A DNA stretch of 64,000 bases from Natronosalvus caseinilyticus. GTDB lineage: Archaea > Halobacteriota > Halobacteria > Halobacteriales > Natrialbaceae. The stretch covers positions 3,348,001 to 3,412,000 of the forward strand of contig NZ_CP071596.1 in NCBI RefSeq assembly GCF_017357105.1. Reading direction: 5' to 3'. A model generated the notes under the pieces. The model was given only the letters and a program-made list of their open reading frames with translations. It did no database searches and had not been told where the DNA came from. A program made the position numbers and the translations under genes. This document shows positions 27,009 through 36,455 of the stretch, piece by piece. Within the stretch, counting starts at the first letter, position 1. Every line of letters begins with the position of its first letter.

Positions 27009-27208
27009 CGTCGGTCACTCCGTCTCGTGGTACCCATGCTCGTGGCCGAATACACAGTCAACTCTCTTAACGTTGTATGTCCCGTGATCGATCGACGGGG
27101 GACGATTCTCGAGTCCGTGCTAAAAACCAGGGAGTGGGCACTCGAGGGCGGTGGCGGTCGCGGAACGTCGAAACGGATGGTCACTCGGCCTTCTCGAACG
27201 TCCGGCGC

Positions 27209-28381
27209 CTAGAACAGCGCGTCGAGTTCCCCACCGGTGTCGAGCAGCGACTCGAGACCGCCGGTCTGTTCGGCTCGAATCGTCGAGGTCGTCTCTTTGG
27301 TCTCGACGGCGACCGACTGGAGTTGCTCGACGCGTGGTACGTCCGTGACCCCGGAGAGGAGGACGATAGCCCCCACCTCGTCGGCGCCCGGTCGTGGGTA
27401 ATCGCCGCCGCGGATCTCCATGCTCCCGGTCTCCTCCTCGAGCCAGGTTCGTCCGCGCTCGATTCCCTTCCGGCTGAGCTCGTCCGGCGGGCCGGCCGCC
27501 ACGACGAGCCCCTTGTCGGCGCTCGAGACCGAACAGGGGAGCGTCAGTCGGCCCAGCGTCGCCTTTCGGACGAGGCTCGTGATCCGATTTGTCGCCTCGT
27601 GTTCGGTGCCAAAGTGGGTGCTCGAGGACGTTCCGGATACGCGCTCGAGGATACCGGACGTGTTCGAATTGACCGACTGAGTTGCGTAGCCGATCGTGGC
27701 GACGCCGGTCTCGAGCGTGTTGATGATTTCGGAAGCGTCGACGACGCTCTCGGCGACGTGGTCACCCGACGAGACTTCGCCCGCGGCGAAGAGTCGGCCG
27801 ACTCGCTCGACGAGTTCCCGGTTGCTCCGTTCGAACCCGCTCCCCACCGACTCGCCGGTCTGGCGCCAGGCGTCGTTGTCAAAGACGAGCAGCGAATCGA
27901 CCTCGCGCGTGAAGGTCCGGAACGACCGGGCGGCGTTGAGCGTGTAGATGCCACCCTCGTCCGTCGCAGGGAGGATGCCGAGCCCGTACACCGGTTCGTT
28001 GTAGATCCGTTTGAGGTGCGTCGCAAGTACGGGGGCACCGCCCGATCCCGTCCCGCCGCCCAGACCGGCCACGATCAGGAAGGCGTCGAGGTCGTGGACG
28101 GGCACGCGATCGATTGCCGTCTGTATCTCGTCGACGTCCGCCGCGGCGACTTCGGCGCCCAGTTCGTTGTCTGCGCCCACGCCGTGGCCTTTTACGCGAG
28201 ACTGCCCGATCAGGACGCGATTCTCGGGAGTGACGTGCTCGAGTCCGCGCAGGTCGGCCGTCGCGGTGTTGACGGCGATCGCCGCCTCGACGACGTGGCC
28301 GCCGATCGTTTCGTCGAACGCACAGAAGGCGTCGACGACCTTTCCGCCTGCCTGACCGAAACCGATGAGTGCGAGTTTCAT
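27209..28381 (-). CDS. cetZ: CetZ-family tubulin-like protein
   Basis: A 390-residue member of the FtsZ/tubulin superfamily, of the haloarchaeal CetZ branch that controls cell shape and motility. It opens with MKLALIGFGQAGGKVVDAF, the first GTP-binding loop. The tubulin signature is GLGGGTGSGG near residue 107-116, followed by LGILPATDEGG and ERSNRELVERVGRLF. The N/C domains are typical in length, and no long disordered FtsZ-type tail is present. It is expected to polymerise with GTP at the inner membrane. The gene is single and has a 440-base upstream space. Confidence 0.93.
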   Translation of the reverse strand: MKLALIGFGQAGGKVVDAFCAFDETIGGHVVEAAIAVNTATADLRGLEHVTPENRVLIGQSRVKGHGVGADNELGAEVAAADVDEIQTAIDRVPVHDLDAFLIVAGLGGGTGSGGAPVLATHLKRIYNEPVYGLGILPATDEGGIYTLNAARSFRTFTREVDSLLVFDNDAWRQTGESVGSGFERSNRELVERVGRLFAAGEVSSGDHVAESVVDASEIINTLETGVATIGYATQSVNSNTSGILERVSGTSSSTHFGTEHEATNRITSLVRKATLGRLTLPCSVSSADKGLVVAAGPPDELSRKGIERGRTWLEEETGSMEIRGGDYPRPGADEVGAIVLLSGVTDVPRVEQLQSVAVETKETTSTIRAEQTGGLESLLDTGGELDALF

Positions 28382-28821
28382 GGCTCTGTTTCCGTCGGCT
28401 ACCGCCTGGTATTCCCGCCTTACAGCGCTCGCCCCGATTCACGCGGGCGATCGTCGCGGAATACCTGTCTGGGAGCCGTACTATCAGGGCTTCGTATACG
28501 TCCATTGTTATGCCGACCGTACTGCGAACGCCGGGATTCGAGCGAGCGGGTAATCGGTCGCTACGGGACGTTTGGGAGCGATTACTCGAGGCGTCACTCG
28601 AACCAGAACTCGATTCTCGACGCTCGAGTTATACACTCGATTTCCGTCTCGCGCGTATCGCGCGACTGCAGAGTGCCCACTGGTGATCGTCGTGTTCGAT
28701 GCGTCCTCTCCGACGTGATCGAAGGGGTGCCGCCTTCGTTCGAGGGCGGCAAACTACCAGAGACACGCAATGTCGACTGAGTAGAAAGTCATATACTGCG
28801 CCGTAAGTAACCAGAGAGGTG
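28382..28821. other. Intergenic region upstream of cetZ and the family-5 binding protein
   Basis: This 440-base divergent space shows no gene I can support; the short open frames lack haloarchaeal composition or a start context. Near its right end CATATAC (28789-28795) is a fitting TATA box for ATG 28822. The cetZ promoter is not obvious. The remainder is unassigned. Confidence 0.45.
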
Positions 28822-30726
28822 ATGGATAAACGGGTACGCCGGCGAGACCTCCTGGCCACACTCGGGGCCACTGCCAGCGCGTCCCTCGCCGGCTGTTCGG
28901 AGTACATCTGGTCTGGAACCAATGGCACCTCGCCCGACCCGGTCTCCCTCGAGATCAAGACCGTTCCGACCGACGACGACGTCATCGCCCCGAAGATCGC
29001 GAACCAGTTGACCGACAACCTCCGTGCGGTCGGGATCGACACCGATCACGTCCCGCTCGAGGAAGCCGAACTCTACCGGGAGGTACTGATCGAACGAAAC
29101 TACGACGTCTTCATCATTCGCCACCCCGGTTTCGACGAGGTCGACTCGCTCCGGTCGCTTCTCCACTCGGACTTCGTCGGCGAACAGGGCTGGCAGAACC
29201 CGTTTCGATTCTCCGATCCCACGACTGACGGCTACCTCGATTCACAGCGCGAAGCCAGGGGAGACGACCGACGCGAGATTTTCGATACCCTGTTTACCTA
29301 TCTCACCCAGGACGATACGGCTCCGTACACCGTCGTCGCCCACCACGACCACCTCGGCGCCGTCGACGCCGACCTCTCGCTGTATCAGATCCCGTTCACC
29401 CCACGGGAGTACCTCGAGGCCGTTACGAACCCACCCGACGACGAGATTGACCGCCCGCTTCGTGCCGGCCTGTTCGGCTATCAGCGCACATCACGCCTGA
29501 ACCCGCTCGTCGTCGACCTGACCGACGTCCAGACGATTCTGGACCTGGTGTACGATCCGCTCGTTCGAAAGTTCGACGAGGAGTACGTCCACTGGCTCGC
29601 CGAGCGTATCGAGTGGGACGAATCCGGCGGCAGACTCGAGGCGAGGGTGACGCTCCACGACGGTCTCCACTGGCACGATGGTGAGCCAATCGACGCCGAG
29701 GACGTCCGGTTCACGGTCGATTTCCTCTCCGACACCTCGCTCGGAGAAGCCGAAAGCCCCGTCACGGCTCCACAGCTACGAGGTCGGCAATCGCTGATCG
29801 ACGAGGTCACTGTGACTGGCGAACACACGGTCCGCGTTCACTTCGATGGCGTCTCTCGAGAAGTGGCTCGGTGGGCGCTGACGCTCCCCTTGCTGCCTGA
29901 GCACATCTGGTACGAGCGGTCGGAACTCGTCGGTGATCACCAGACCGAGGCCCTCAACTGGGACAACTCCGAACCCGTCGGCTCCGGCCTGTTCGCGTTC
30001 GTCGAATCCGAAGACGGCGAGTCGGTCACCCTCGAGGTGTTCGAGGATCACGTGCTGTACGAGTCCGAGTCCGAAACCGAAGGCGAGGGCGAAGGCGAAG
30101 GCGATGACGAACCGGCGACGGATGCCCCCGAGACGGAGCCAGAGCACGACGGAGCCGACAACGAGACGGACGACGGGCCCGAGGACGGTGACCGAGACGG
30201 AGACGGAGACGGGAACGGGGACGAGCAATCCGACGACGAAGACGCGTCCACAGAGACAGCTCCCAGATTCGACGGCCTCGAGTTTCGCGTCCTGCCGAAC
30301 GTTGGCGCCGCTCTCGACGCGCTGATCGACGGCGACCTCGACTTCATCGCCAATCAGGTCCCGGCGACCCAACTCGACGAGGTCGCAGACGAGGAATCCA
30401 TTCGGACGACGACCCAGGACACCGGGGCGTTCTACATGATCGGGTACAACCTGACCCACTCCTCGCTCGGCAACCCCCGGTTCAGGGGCGTGATATCGCA
30501 GTTGATCGACCGCGAAAATGCGGTCGAGACGATTTTTCACGGGTATGCGAGCGCGCCAGAGACCCAGAGCGCCTTCGTTGGCATCCCCGACGACCGGTGG
30601 GACACCGACCGCTACGCTTCGGGATACGGATTTCCAGGCCAGGAGGGAGAACTCGACGAAGAGCAGGCACGAGCGCTTTTCGAGGAGGCCGGGTACAGTT
30701 ACGTCAACGGCGAACTCGTCGAGTGA
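28822..30726 (+). CDS. Family-5 extracellular solute-binding lipoprotein
   Basis: A 634-residue exported protein of the SBP_bac_5 (peptide/nickel-type) class. The lipoprotein signal is RRRDLLATLGATASASLAGC. Family blocks include LHWHDGEPIDAEDVRFTVDF, ERSELVGDHQTEALNWDNSE and FRGVISQLIDRENAVETIFH. Residues about 415-485 are a Glu/Asp/Gly low-complexity insert (ESETEGEGEGEGDDE and more) in the middle of the binding fold, not usual for the family. A GTG one codon earlier is possible. No permease or ATPase gene is next to it, so the cognate transporter or role is unclear. Confidence 0.85.
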   Translation: MDKRVRRRDLLATLGATASASLAGCSEYIWSGTNGTSPDPVSLEIKTVPTDDDVIAPKIANQLTDNLRAVGIDTDHVPLEEAELYREVLIERNYDVFIIRHPGFDEVDSLRSLLHSDFVGEQGWQNPFRFSDPTTDGYLDSQREARGDDRREIFDTLFTYLTQDDTAPYTVVAHHDHLGAVDADLSLYQIPFTPREYLEAVTNPPDDEIDRPLRAGLFGYQRTSRLNPLVVDLTDVQTILDLVYDPLVRKFDEEYVHWLAERIEWDESGGRLEARVTLHDGLHWHDGEPIDAEDVRFTVDFLSDTSLGEAESPVTAPQLRGRQSLIDEVTVTGEHTVRVHFDGVSREVARWALTLPLLPEHIWYERSELVGDHQTEALNWDNSEPVGSGLFAFVESEDGESVTLEVFEDHVLYESESETEGEGEGEGDDEPATDAPETEPEHDGADNETDDGPEDGDRDGDGDGNGDEQSDDEDASTETAPRFDGLEFRVLPNVGAALDALIDGDLDFIANQVPATQLDEVADEESIRTTTQDTGAFYMIGYNLTHSSLGNPRFRGVISQLIDRENAVETIFHGYASAPETQSAFVGIPDDRWDTDRYASGYGFPGQEGELDEEQARALFEEAGYSYVNGELVE

Positions 30727-30840
30727 TCGGCCGCGCTGGCTTTTCGTACGAACCTGAGGCTGGGCCTTCGGTCAGTCACTGTGAACAGATTCGCCCGCGA
30801 GCAGATTGTTTTAACCCCGTCGAGAACGTACCAGGTGCGT

Positions 30841-31740
30841 ATGGCACTCGAAGGAGTCGTGGTGGATCTCGCGCTCGGCGTCGGCGTGATGCTCTGCTCT
30901 GCGACGCTGGTCCTAGTCGGGCCGGCACGATTCACCCGCGCACTCAGGGATGCCGGGTCGCGGTTTCGAAGCGCATCCCTCTCTCTCGGCGCTCTCCTCG
31001 GCGTGTTGGCCCTCAGATGGGGAGGTTCCCAGAGCGCCCCGTGGACCTCCCAGGACGTCATGTCGTGGTTACAGTTTCGCGTCGTCGGCCGAAACATCAC
31101 GCCGCTGATCGACCGATTCGAGCGGGAACTGTTCGCCGAGAACCCCGTCATCGTACTCCAGTCGCTCGAGAGCGACCTCCTGACGTCGTTTTTCGTCTTC
31201 AGCTACCTCTATGGCTACGCATTCTTGCTCCTGTTCCCGTTCGTCGCGTACTTCTCGCTGCGGCGAATGGACCGGTTCAATTCGCTGGTGCTCGCGTTTA
31301 CGGCGAACTACGCCATCGGCCTGCTCTGTTACGTATTGTTCATCGCTTACGGGCCGCGAAACCTCCTCGCCCTCGAGGTCGTCCCGCTCCTCTACGAGTC
31401 CTACCCGCAGGCCCGGTTCCTGACCAACGAGATCAACCAGAACACGAACGTCTTCCCCTCGCTTCACACGTCGCTGTCGGTGAGCGTCTTCTTCCTCGCG
31501 CTGGCGACCCGCGACGAGTATCCGCTCTGGGTGCCCATCTCGGGCATTCTGGCACTGAGCGTCGTTCTCTCGACGATGTACCTCGGCATCCACTGGTTCT
31601 CGGACGTCGCCGCCGGAATCGTTCTCGCCGCTGTAAGCGTCTACATCGGGCTCAACTTCGACCTCGAGAAGTACCGAGGGCCGCTCCTGACGGCCGTGTC
31701 TCGCCGGACCTGGGGGCGAGCAGATAGCGGTAGCGGGTAG
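30841..31740 (+). CDS. PAP2-family membrane phosphatase/transferase
   Basis: A 299-residue polytopic membrane protein with at least six hydrophobic segments. The PAP2 catalytic signature is visible in two parts: FPSLHTSLSVSVFFLAL near residue 200-216 and GIHWFSDVAAGIVLA (His and Asp) near 250, with the upstream YGPRN block. It probably dephosphorylates a lipid phosphate or transfers a head group (inositol-phosphorylceramide-synthase-like arrangement). ATG 30841 is supported by TTTTAACC at 30809-30816. The C-terminus runs into a 7-base tandem repeat that carries the stop codon. Confidence 0.83.
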   Translation: MALEGVVVDLALGVGVMLCSATLVLVGPARFTRALRDAGSRFRSASLSLGALLGVLALRWGGSQSAPWTSQDVMSWLQFRVVGRNITPLIDRFERELFAENPVIVLQSLESDLLTSFFVFSYLYGYAFLLLFPFVAYFSLRRMDRFNSLVLAFTANYAIGLLCYVLFIAYGPRNLLALEVVPLLYESYPQARFLTNEINQNTNVFPSLHTSLSVSVFFLALATRDEYPLWVPISGILALSVVLSTMYLGIHWFSDVAAGIVLAAVSVYIGLNFDLEKYRGPLLTAVSRRTWGRADSGSG

Positions 31741-31751
31741 CGGGTAGCGGG
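31725..31751. repeat. TAGCGGG tandem repeat across the PAP2 gene stop codon
   Basis: TAGCGG is followed by three copies of TAGCGGG (31731-31751). The stop codon TAG (31738-31740) lies inside. The unit of seven is not a multiple of three, so each gain or loss changes the C-terminal reading frame. Confidence 0.85.
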
Positions 31752-31797
31752 TAGCACGGCGCTAGATCAGCACAACCGGCGGTGACGGCGAAACTGG

Positions 31798-32766
31798 CTA
31801 CTCGGCCCAGTACGCTTCGCCCGGCTGGTCCGTGAAGACCGCCCGCTCGAGCAGTTCGATGGCCTTCTCGAGGCCCTCCGTCGAACTCGTGAGCGAGTCC
31901 TCGTGTTCGATGCTCAGCACGTCGTCGTAGCCGACCATCCGGAGCGTCGAGACGATGTCCTTCCAGTGGCCCTCGCCGTGGCCGTAGCCCACCGAGCGGA
32001 ACAGCCACGACCGGTTGGGCTCGTCGTCGTAGGCCGTCGTGTCCAGGACGCCCTTCACGCGCGATTCCTCCTCGTAGATGCGGGTGTCCTTGGCGTGGAC
32101 GTGGTGGATCGCGTCGCGGTTCCCGAGGTGGCGAATCGCGTCCGTGATCGAGATTCCCTGCCAGTAGAGGTGCGAGGGGTCGAAGTTCGCCCCGACGCGT
32201 TCGTTGGTCGCTTCGCGCAACTCAAGCAGGCCGCTAGGTTCGTAGACCAGCATGTTCGGGTGCATCTCGATCGCCAGGTCGACGCCGTGATCGTCCGCGT
32301 AGGCGGCCAGGTCGCCCCAGAACTCGCGGGCAACCTCCCACTGGTACTCGTGGGCGTCGGCGTGTTCGCTCGGCCACGGCGCCGTGATCCAGTTGGGGAC
32401 CTCGTCGTTCGGTCCACCCGCCGGGAGACCCGAGAAGCAGGTGACGGTGCCGACGTCGAGCTGGTCGGCCAACTCGATCGTCTCGCGGAGTTCCGTATCC
32501 GCCTCGCTCGCGCGTTCCTCGTCGGGGTGGAGCGGATTGTTGTGGGTCGCGAGCGCGCTGATTCGCATCTCGTGGTTCTCGAGCAGCGCGTGGAGGTCCG
32601 CCTGCGCGTCCTCGTCGTCGAGGTACTCGTCTCGAGGCAAGTGGGTGTCGCCCGGATAGCCGCCGACGCCGGGTTCGATCGCGCCGACGCCGCGCTCGGC
32701 GAGGTAGGCGACGGCGTCCTCGAGCGATTCACCGTACAGTGGTGGAGTGTGTACGCCGATGTCCAT
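31798..32766 (-). CDS. Sugar-phosphate isomerase/epimerase-like TIM-barrel protein
   Basis: A 322-residue AP-endonuclease-2/xylose-isomerase-like protein, the last gene of the sugar operon. It opens MDIGVHTPPLYGESLEDAVA. VDLAIEMHPNMLVYEPSGLL, VGANFDPSHLYWQGISITDA and HHVHAKDTRI carry the Glu, Asp and His residues expected to hold a divalent metal. It likely interconverts a keto-sugar or sugar acid produced by the neighbouring dehydrogenase. Family members include inosose isomerase and ThuB-like proteins, but the exact reaction cannot be read from sequence. Confidence 0.85.
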   Translation of the reverse strand: MDIGVHTPPLYGESLEDAVAYLAERGVGAIEPGVGGYPGDTHLPRDEYLDDEDAQADLHALLENHEMRISALATHNNPLHPDEERASEADTELRETIELADQLDVGTVTCFSGLPAGGPNDEVPNWITAPWPSEHADAHEYQWEVAREFWGDLAAYADDHGVDLAIEMHPNMLVYEPSGLLELREATNERVGANFDPSHLYWQGISITDAIRHLGNRDAIHHVHAKDTRIYEEESRVKGVLDTTAYDDEPNRSWLFRSVGYGHGEGHWKDIVSTLRMVGYDDVLSIEHEDSLTSSTEGLEKAIELLERAVFTDQPGEAYWAE

Positions 32767-32856
32767 ACGTCTCGATCGACGGCTGCCGGCGAAATAAAAG
32801 GGCGGGTACGCGCAGTCGTCCAGTCCTCTACGCTTCGACAGCGATACCTGAGGCGA

Positions 32857-33936
32857 TCAAGGGGACTCGAAATCCATCACGCACCTGCCCAGGTCGCTCG
32901 AGCGGTAGATCGCGTCGATCACCTGCTGCACCGCGAACGCCTGGTCGACGCTGTCTTCGAGCGACCGACCGCCGACGATGGCGTCGAAGAATGCGCGCTG
33001 TTCGTCGGCGTGGGTGTCGTTGTGCGCCGTCTCCACGGACGTATCCTCGAGGTGGTGTGGGCCGGCCGCACTCGCGGAGTAAAACGAGAGGTCCCCTTCG
33101 AGGAAGTCGAACCGCGCGGCGGCCTCGGTCCCGCGGACGAAGAACTCGTGGGTCGGCGGGCGGTTCGTCGCCCAGGCGACCTCGAGCGAGATGGTCCGTT
33201 CGTCCGCACATCGGATGAAGGCGCTGGCGGAGTCGTCCACGTCGAACTCCTCCGGTCCGGCGTCGTCGCCCCACATGTCGAGGTAAGCGTACTCCTCCTG
33301 GGTGCCGAACTCGGTTCGCGTCACGCCGTTGACTTCGACGACGTCGGGGTACTCGTGAAGGTAGAGCGCGAGGTCGATGGCGTGTACCCCGAGGTCGATT
33401 AACGAGCCGCCGCCCGCGACCGCCCGACGGGTGAACCAGGAGCCACGACCCGGAACGCCTCGCCGGCGGACGTAGTTCGCCTCGATGTGATTCACCCGCC
33501 CGAGGTCGCCACGTTCGATCCGGTCGCGAACGATTCGGACGGTGTTCAGAAAGCGGTTGTTGAACCCGACCATGCAGACGGCCTCGCTCGCCTTCGCGGC
33601 GTCGACGATTCGTCTGGCGCTTTCGAGGGAGTGCGCGAGCGGTTTCTCGACCAGCACGTGCACCTCTCGCTCGAGCGCGGCGACGGTGTACTCCTCGTGG
33701 AACTTGTTCGGCGTGGTGACGATCACGGCGTCGACCTCGTCGTAGAGGTCGGTGTGGTCGTCGTACGCGTCGACGTCGTAGCGGCGGGCGAAGCTCTCTC
33801 GAGCGTCCGCGGAGATGTCCATGCCGCCGACGAGGGGGACGCCGAGGTCGAGCAGGCGCTCGGCGTGGTACTGCCCGATGTTGCCGAGGCCGACGAGGCC
33901 GGTTCGAAGCGTCGTTCGGTCGTGTTGTGGCGTCAT
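32857..33936 (-). CDS. Gfo/Idh/MocA-family oxidoreductase
   Basis: A 359-residue NAD(P)-dependent dehydrogenase. The N-terminal Rossmann domain starts TGLVGLGNIGQYHAERLLDL. EKPLAHSLESARRIVDAAK carries the catalytic Lys of the EKP motif, and VDLGVHAIDLALYLHE carries the later Asp and His. The C-terminal alpha/beta domain is complete. It probably oxidises a sugar or cyclitol taken up by the adjacent ABC system. The next gene, an isomerase, lies about 90 bases further along the same strand. Confidence 0.9.
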   Translation of the reverse strand: MTPQHDRTTLRTGLVGLGNIGQYHAERLLDLGVPLVGGMDISADARESFARRYDVDAYDDHTDLYDEVDAVIVTTPNKFHEEYTVAALEREVHVLVEKPLAHSLESARRIVDAAKASEAVCMVGFNNRFLNTVRIVRDRIERGDLGRVNHIEANYVRRRGVPGRGSWFTRRAVAGGGSLIDLGVHAIDLALYLHEYPDVVEVNGVTRTEFGTQEEYAYLDMWGDDAGPEEFDVDDSASAFIRCADERTISLEVAWATNRPPTHEFFVRGTEAAARFDFLEGDLSFYSASAAGPHHLEDTSVETAHNDTHADEQRAFFDAIVGGRSLEDSVDQAFAVQQVIDAIYRSSDLGRCVMDFESP

Positions 33937-33975
33937 GTGCGGTGAGTGCGTCTCCCGGTCGAGTCCAGACTCGAC

Positions 33976-34188
33976 TCAGTACAGTTGTCGTTCCCGTTCG
34001 TCCCGTTCTTTCCGTTCGTCTCGCTCCGTCGCATCGTCTTCGAGGCGCCGTCGTCCCCGGCGATACCGGCGGATTCCGGGGACGATCTTGTATCGCACGT
34101 CGAGGACGAACGAGACGATCCCGTAGATCCAGAAGAAGAACAGGACGAGCAGGCCGCCGTAGTAAATCGCGATGACGAGGTCGCTCAT
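33976..34188 (-). CDS. Small membrane protein in the sugar ABC operon
   Basis: A 70-residue protein with one long hydrophobic segment (IAIYYGGLLVLFFFWIYGIV, about residues 6-25), a short second hydrophobic part, then an Arg-rich and Asp/Glu-rich charged tail (ERDERKERDERER). Its start overlaps the stop of the ATPase gene (ATGA), so it is translated with the transporter. I do not recognise the family. Its position suggests a helper or stabiliser of the ABC complex; this is inference from position only. Confidence 0.7.
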   Translation of the reverse strand: MSDLVIAIYYGGLLVLFFFWIYGIVSFVLDVRYKIVPGIRRYRRGRRRLEDDATERDERKERDERERQLY

Positions 34189-35393
34189 GAGTAGCTGTCG
34201 GACTCCGCCTCGGTCGGCGTCGTGTCGTCGCCCCGGGGCTGTTCGGCGAACGTCTCGATGCCGTGAGCGAGCGCCTCGCCGGTGGTCGAATCGAAGAGGT
34301 GGATGCTCGAGCGGTCCAGGACGACGCCCGTCTCCTGGTCTTCCTCGATCGGCGTGTCGGGGTCGAGACTCATGAGCAACTCGCCCGTCGAGGCCCCGGC
34401 GACGTCCTCGTCCATCGTTCGACTCGGGCCGTCCGCGAGGCGCAGGTAGACGAACACCTCGTTACCCATCGGTTCCAGGACGTCCGTGGTGACGGGGATC
34501 TCCTGCGTGGCGGTCGCGAATGACCCGGTTCGGTCGGCCAGGTGGACGTCCTCCGGTCTGACGCCGAGCGTCACGGGGTCGCCGACGGTGACGCCCTCGA
34601 TTGCTGCCGGATCGAACGCGACGTCGAACCACTCGCTTCGGAGGCCATCCTCGACGAGTTCGCCCTCGACGAAGTTCATCGACGGCGAGCCGATGAAGCC
34701 GGCGACGAACCGGTTCGCGGGTTCGTTGTAACAGACCAGTGGCGGGTCGATCTGCTGGAGTTCGCCGGCGTTGATGACGGCGATGCGATCTGACATCGTC
34801 ATCGCCTCGGCCTGGTCGTGGGTGACGTACACGATGGTCGTGTCGAGTTCCTTGTGCAGGCGCTGGAGTTCGGTCCGCATGTGGACTCTGAGCTTGGCGT
34901 CGAGATTCGCCAGCGGTTCGTCCATCAGGAAGACGTCCGGCTCGCGGACGATTGCTCGTGCGATAGCGACACGCTGACGCTGCCCCCCGGACATCTCGTC
35001 GGGCATCCGGTCGAGCATGCCCTCGAGCTGGACGATGTCGGCGGCCTGGTCGACCCGGCGATCGATCTCGTCCTTGTCGTACTTTCGGAGTCGGAGGCCG
35101 AAGGAGATGTTCTCGTAGACGTCCATGTGCGGGAACAGCGCGATGTTCTGGAAGACCATCGACACCCCGCGATCCTTCGGCGGCAAGGTCGTGACGTCGA
35201 CGTCGCCGATATATACCTTCCCCTCCGTGGGTTTGGTCAGCCCGGCGATGGTCTCCATCGTCGTCGACTTCCCACACCCCGAGGGGCCGACGAGGCAGAC
35301 GAACTCCCCGTCTTCGATCTCGAGGTTCATGTCGTCGACCGCGGTGACGTCTTCGTAGCGTTTCGTGACGTGTTCGAGTGTTACGCGTGCCAT
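34185..35393 (-). CDS. Sugar ABC transporter ATPase (MalK/UgpC type)
   Basis: A 402-residue ATPase with Walker A GPSGCGKST, Q-loop MVFQNIALFPHM, signature MSGGQRQRVAIARAI and Walker B VFLMDEPLANLD. The C-terminal TOBE-type regulatory domain (about 235-375) includes VGDPVTLGVRPEDVHLADRT. It energises the two permeases encoded upstream. The last ~40 residues are acidic and probably unstructured. Start 35393 lies three bases after the permease gene, and the stop overlaps the small membrane protein gene. Confidence 0.93.
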   Translation of the reverse strand: MARVTLEHVTKRYEDVTAVDDMNLEIEDGEFVCLVGPSGCGKSTTMETIAGLTKPTEGKVYIGDVDVTTLPPKDRGVSMVFQNIALFPHMDVYENISFGLRLRKYDKDEIDRRVDQAADIVQLEGMLDRMPDEMSGGQRQRVAIARAIVREPDVFLMDEPLANLDAKLRVHMRTELQRLHKELDTTIVYVTHDQAEAMTMSDRIAVINAGELQQIDPPLVCYNEPANRFVAGFIGSPSMNFVEGELVEDGLRSEWFDVAFDPAAIEGVTVGDPVTLGVRPEDVHLADRTGSFATATQEIPVTTDVLEPMGNEVFVYLRLADGPSRTMDEDVAGASTGELLMSLDPDTPIEEDQETGVVLDRSSIHLFDSTTGEALAHGIETFAEQPRGDDTTPTEAESDSYS

Positions 35394-35396
35394 AGT

Positions 35397-36455
35397 TTAC
35401 TCCTTGAGTGCGCCGGCGGTCAGTCCGCTGACGATGCGTTCCTGGGCGACGACGACGAGGATCACGACGGGCAGGACCCCGACGATGCTCGCCGCCGCCA
35501 TCAGGTTGAATTCCGTCGAGTACTGGGTCTGGTAGCTCAGGATGCCACCGACCAGCGGCGACCAGTTCTGGGGCTCGTTCCCGATAGCCATGATCGAACT
35601 GAAGAAGTACTCGTTGTAGACGGCGATAAAGGTGAGCACGGCCGCCGTCGCCACACCGGGTGCCGACAGAGGCATGATCACTCTGAACAGCGCCCCGAGT
35701 CGGGTCGTCCCCTCGACGCGCGCGGCATCCTCGAGGCCGTCGGGAATCTGGGCGTAGAACGTCGTGAGGATGAAGATCGACAGCGGCAAGAACAGCGCGC
35801 TGAACGGCAGGACCATCGACGCGGGGCTGTTGACCAGCCGCGGCGACTGGAACAGTTCGACGCCCAGGAACGGGATCACGACCGCGTTGCCGGTGAACGC
35901 CTCGAACAGCGGCACCAGGAACGCCGCCGGCGGGAAGTACGAAATCGCCAGGATACCGAGCATGAGCGCCCCGCGACCGGGGAACTCGAGGCGCCCGAAG
36001 ACGTACCCCGCGAGGCTCGCGATCATGATGACGATAACGGTCGTGATCGTCGCCAGCACGAAGCTGTTGAAGACGTAGAGGTGGAACGGGATCACCTCGA
36101 AGACCTCGACGAACGACTCCACGCGGAACGCCTGGGGCGTCGGGAATGGAATCTCGAGGCCCAGGAATGAGAGCGTCCAGTCGCCCGCGATGATGTCCGT
36201 GTTGGGCGTCAACGCGAGCACCAGCAGCCAGTAGAACGGGAACAGCGTCGTCGCCAGGAAAAAAATCGCGACGACGTAAAACAGCGCCCGGTAGAGGCGG
36301 TCTCGACTCCCCGAGTCGGTGAGCACCGACCGCGTCCATCGCTCGAGCGGGCCTCGCCCGTCGTCTTCGGTCTGTCCGCGGCGTGTTTCCGACGCGGCGT
36401 CGGGCGTTCCGGACTCGGCTCGAGGCGGCGTTCCAGTTCCCGATTCGGGACTCAT
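35397..36455 (-). CDS. Sugar ABC transporter permease (MalG type)
   Basis: A 352-residue permease with an N-terminal Gly/Glu/Arg-rich extension (about 45 residues) before six membrane segments. The EAA coupling loop reads DAARVEGTTRLGALFRVIMP near residue 250. Other MalG-type blocks are ALTPNTDIIAGDW and NEYFFSSIMAI. With its partner it forms the transmembrane channel of a CUT1-class importer. It abuts the partner gene with no gap (start 36455; partner ends at 36456). Confidence 0.92.
   Translation of the reverse strand: MSPESGTGTPPRAESGTPDAASETRRGQTEDDGRGPLERWTRSVLTDSGSRDRLYRALFYVVAIFFLATTLFPFYWLLVLALTPNTDIIAGDWTLSFLGLEIPFPTPQAFRVESFVEVFEVIPFHLYVFNSFVLATITTVIVIMIASLAGYVFGRLEFPGRGALMLGILAISYFPPAAFLVPLFEAFTGNAVVIPFLGVELFQSPRLVNSPASMVLPFSALFLPLSIFILTTFYAQIPDGLEDAARVEGTTRLGALFRVIMPLSAPGVATAAVLTFIAVYNEYFFSSIMAIGNEPQNWSPLVGGILSYQTQYSTEFNLMAAASIVGVLPVVILVVVAQERIVSGLTAGALKE

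Noticed and set aside
27077-28780. 567-codon plus-strand frame across cetZ
   Set aside because: Antisense shadow of the complete CetZ protein with a GTG-rich, unfolded composition.
31903-33402. 499-codon plus-strand frame across the isomerase and dehydrogenase genes
   Set aside because: Antisense shadow of two complete enzymes; no recognisable domain.
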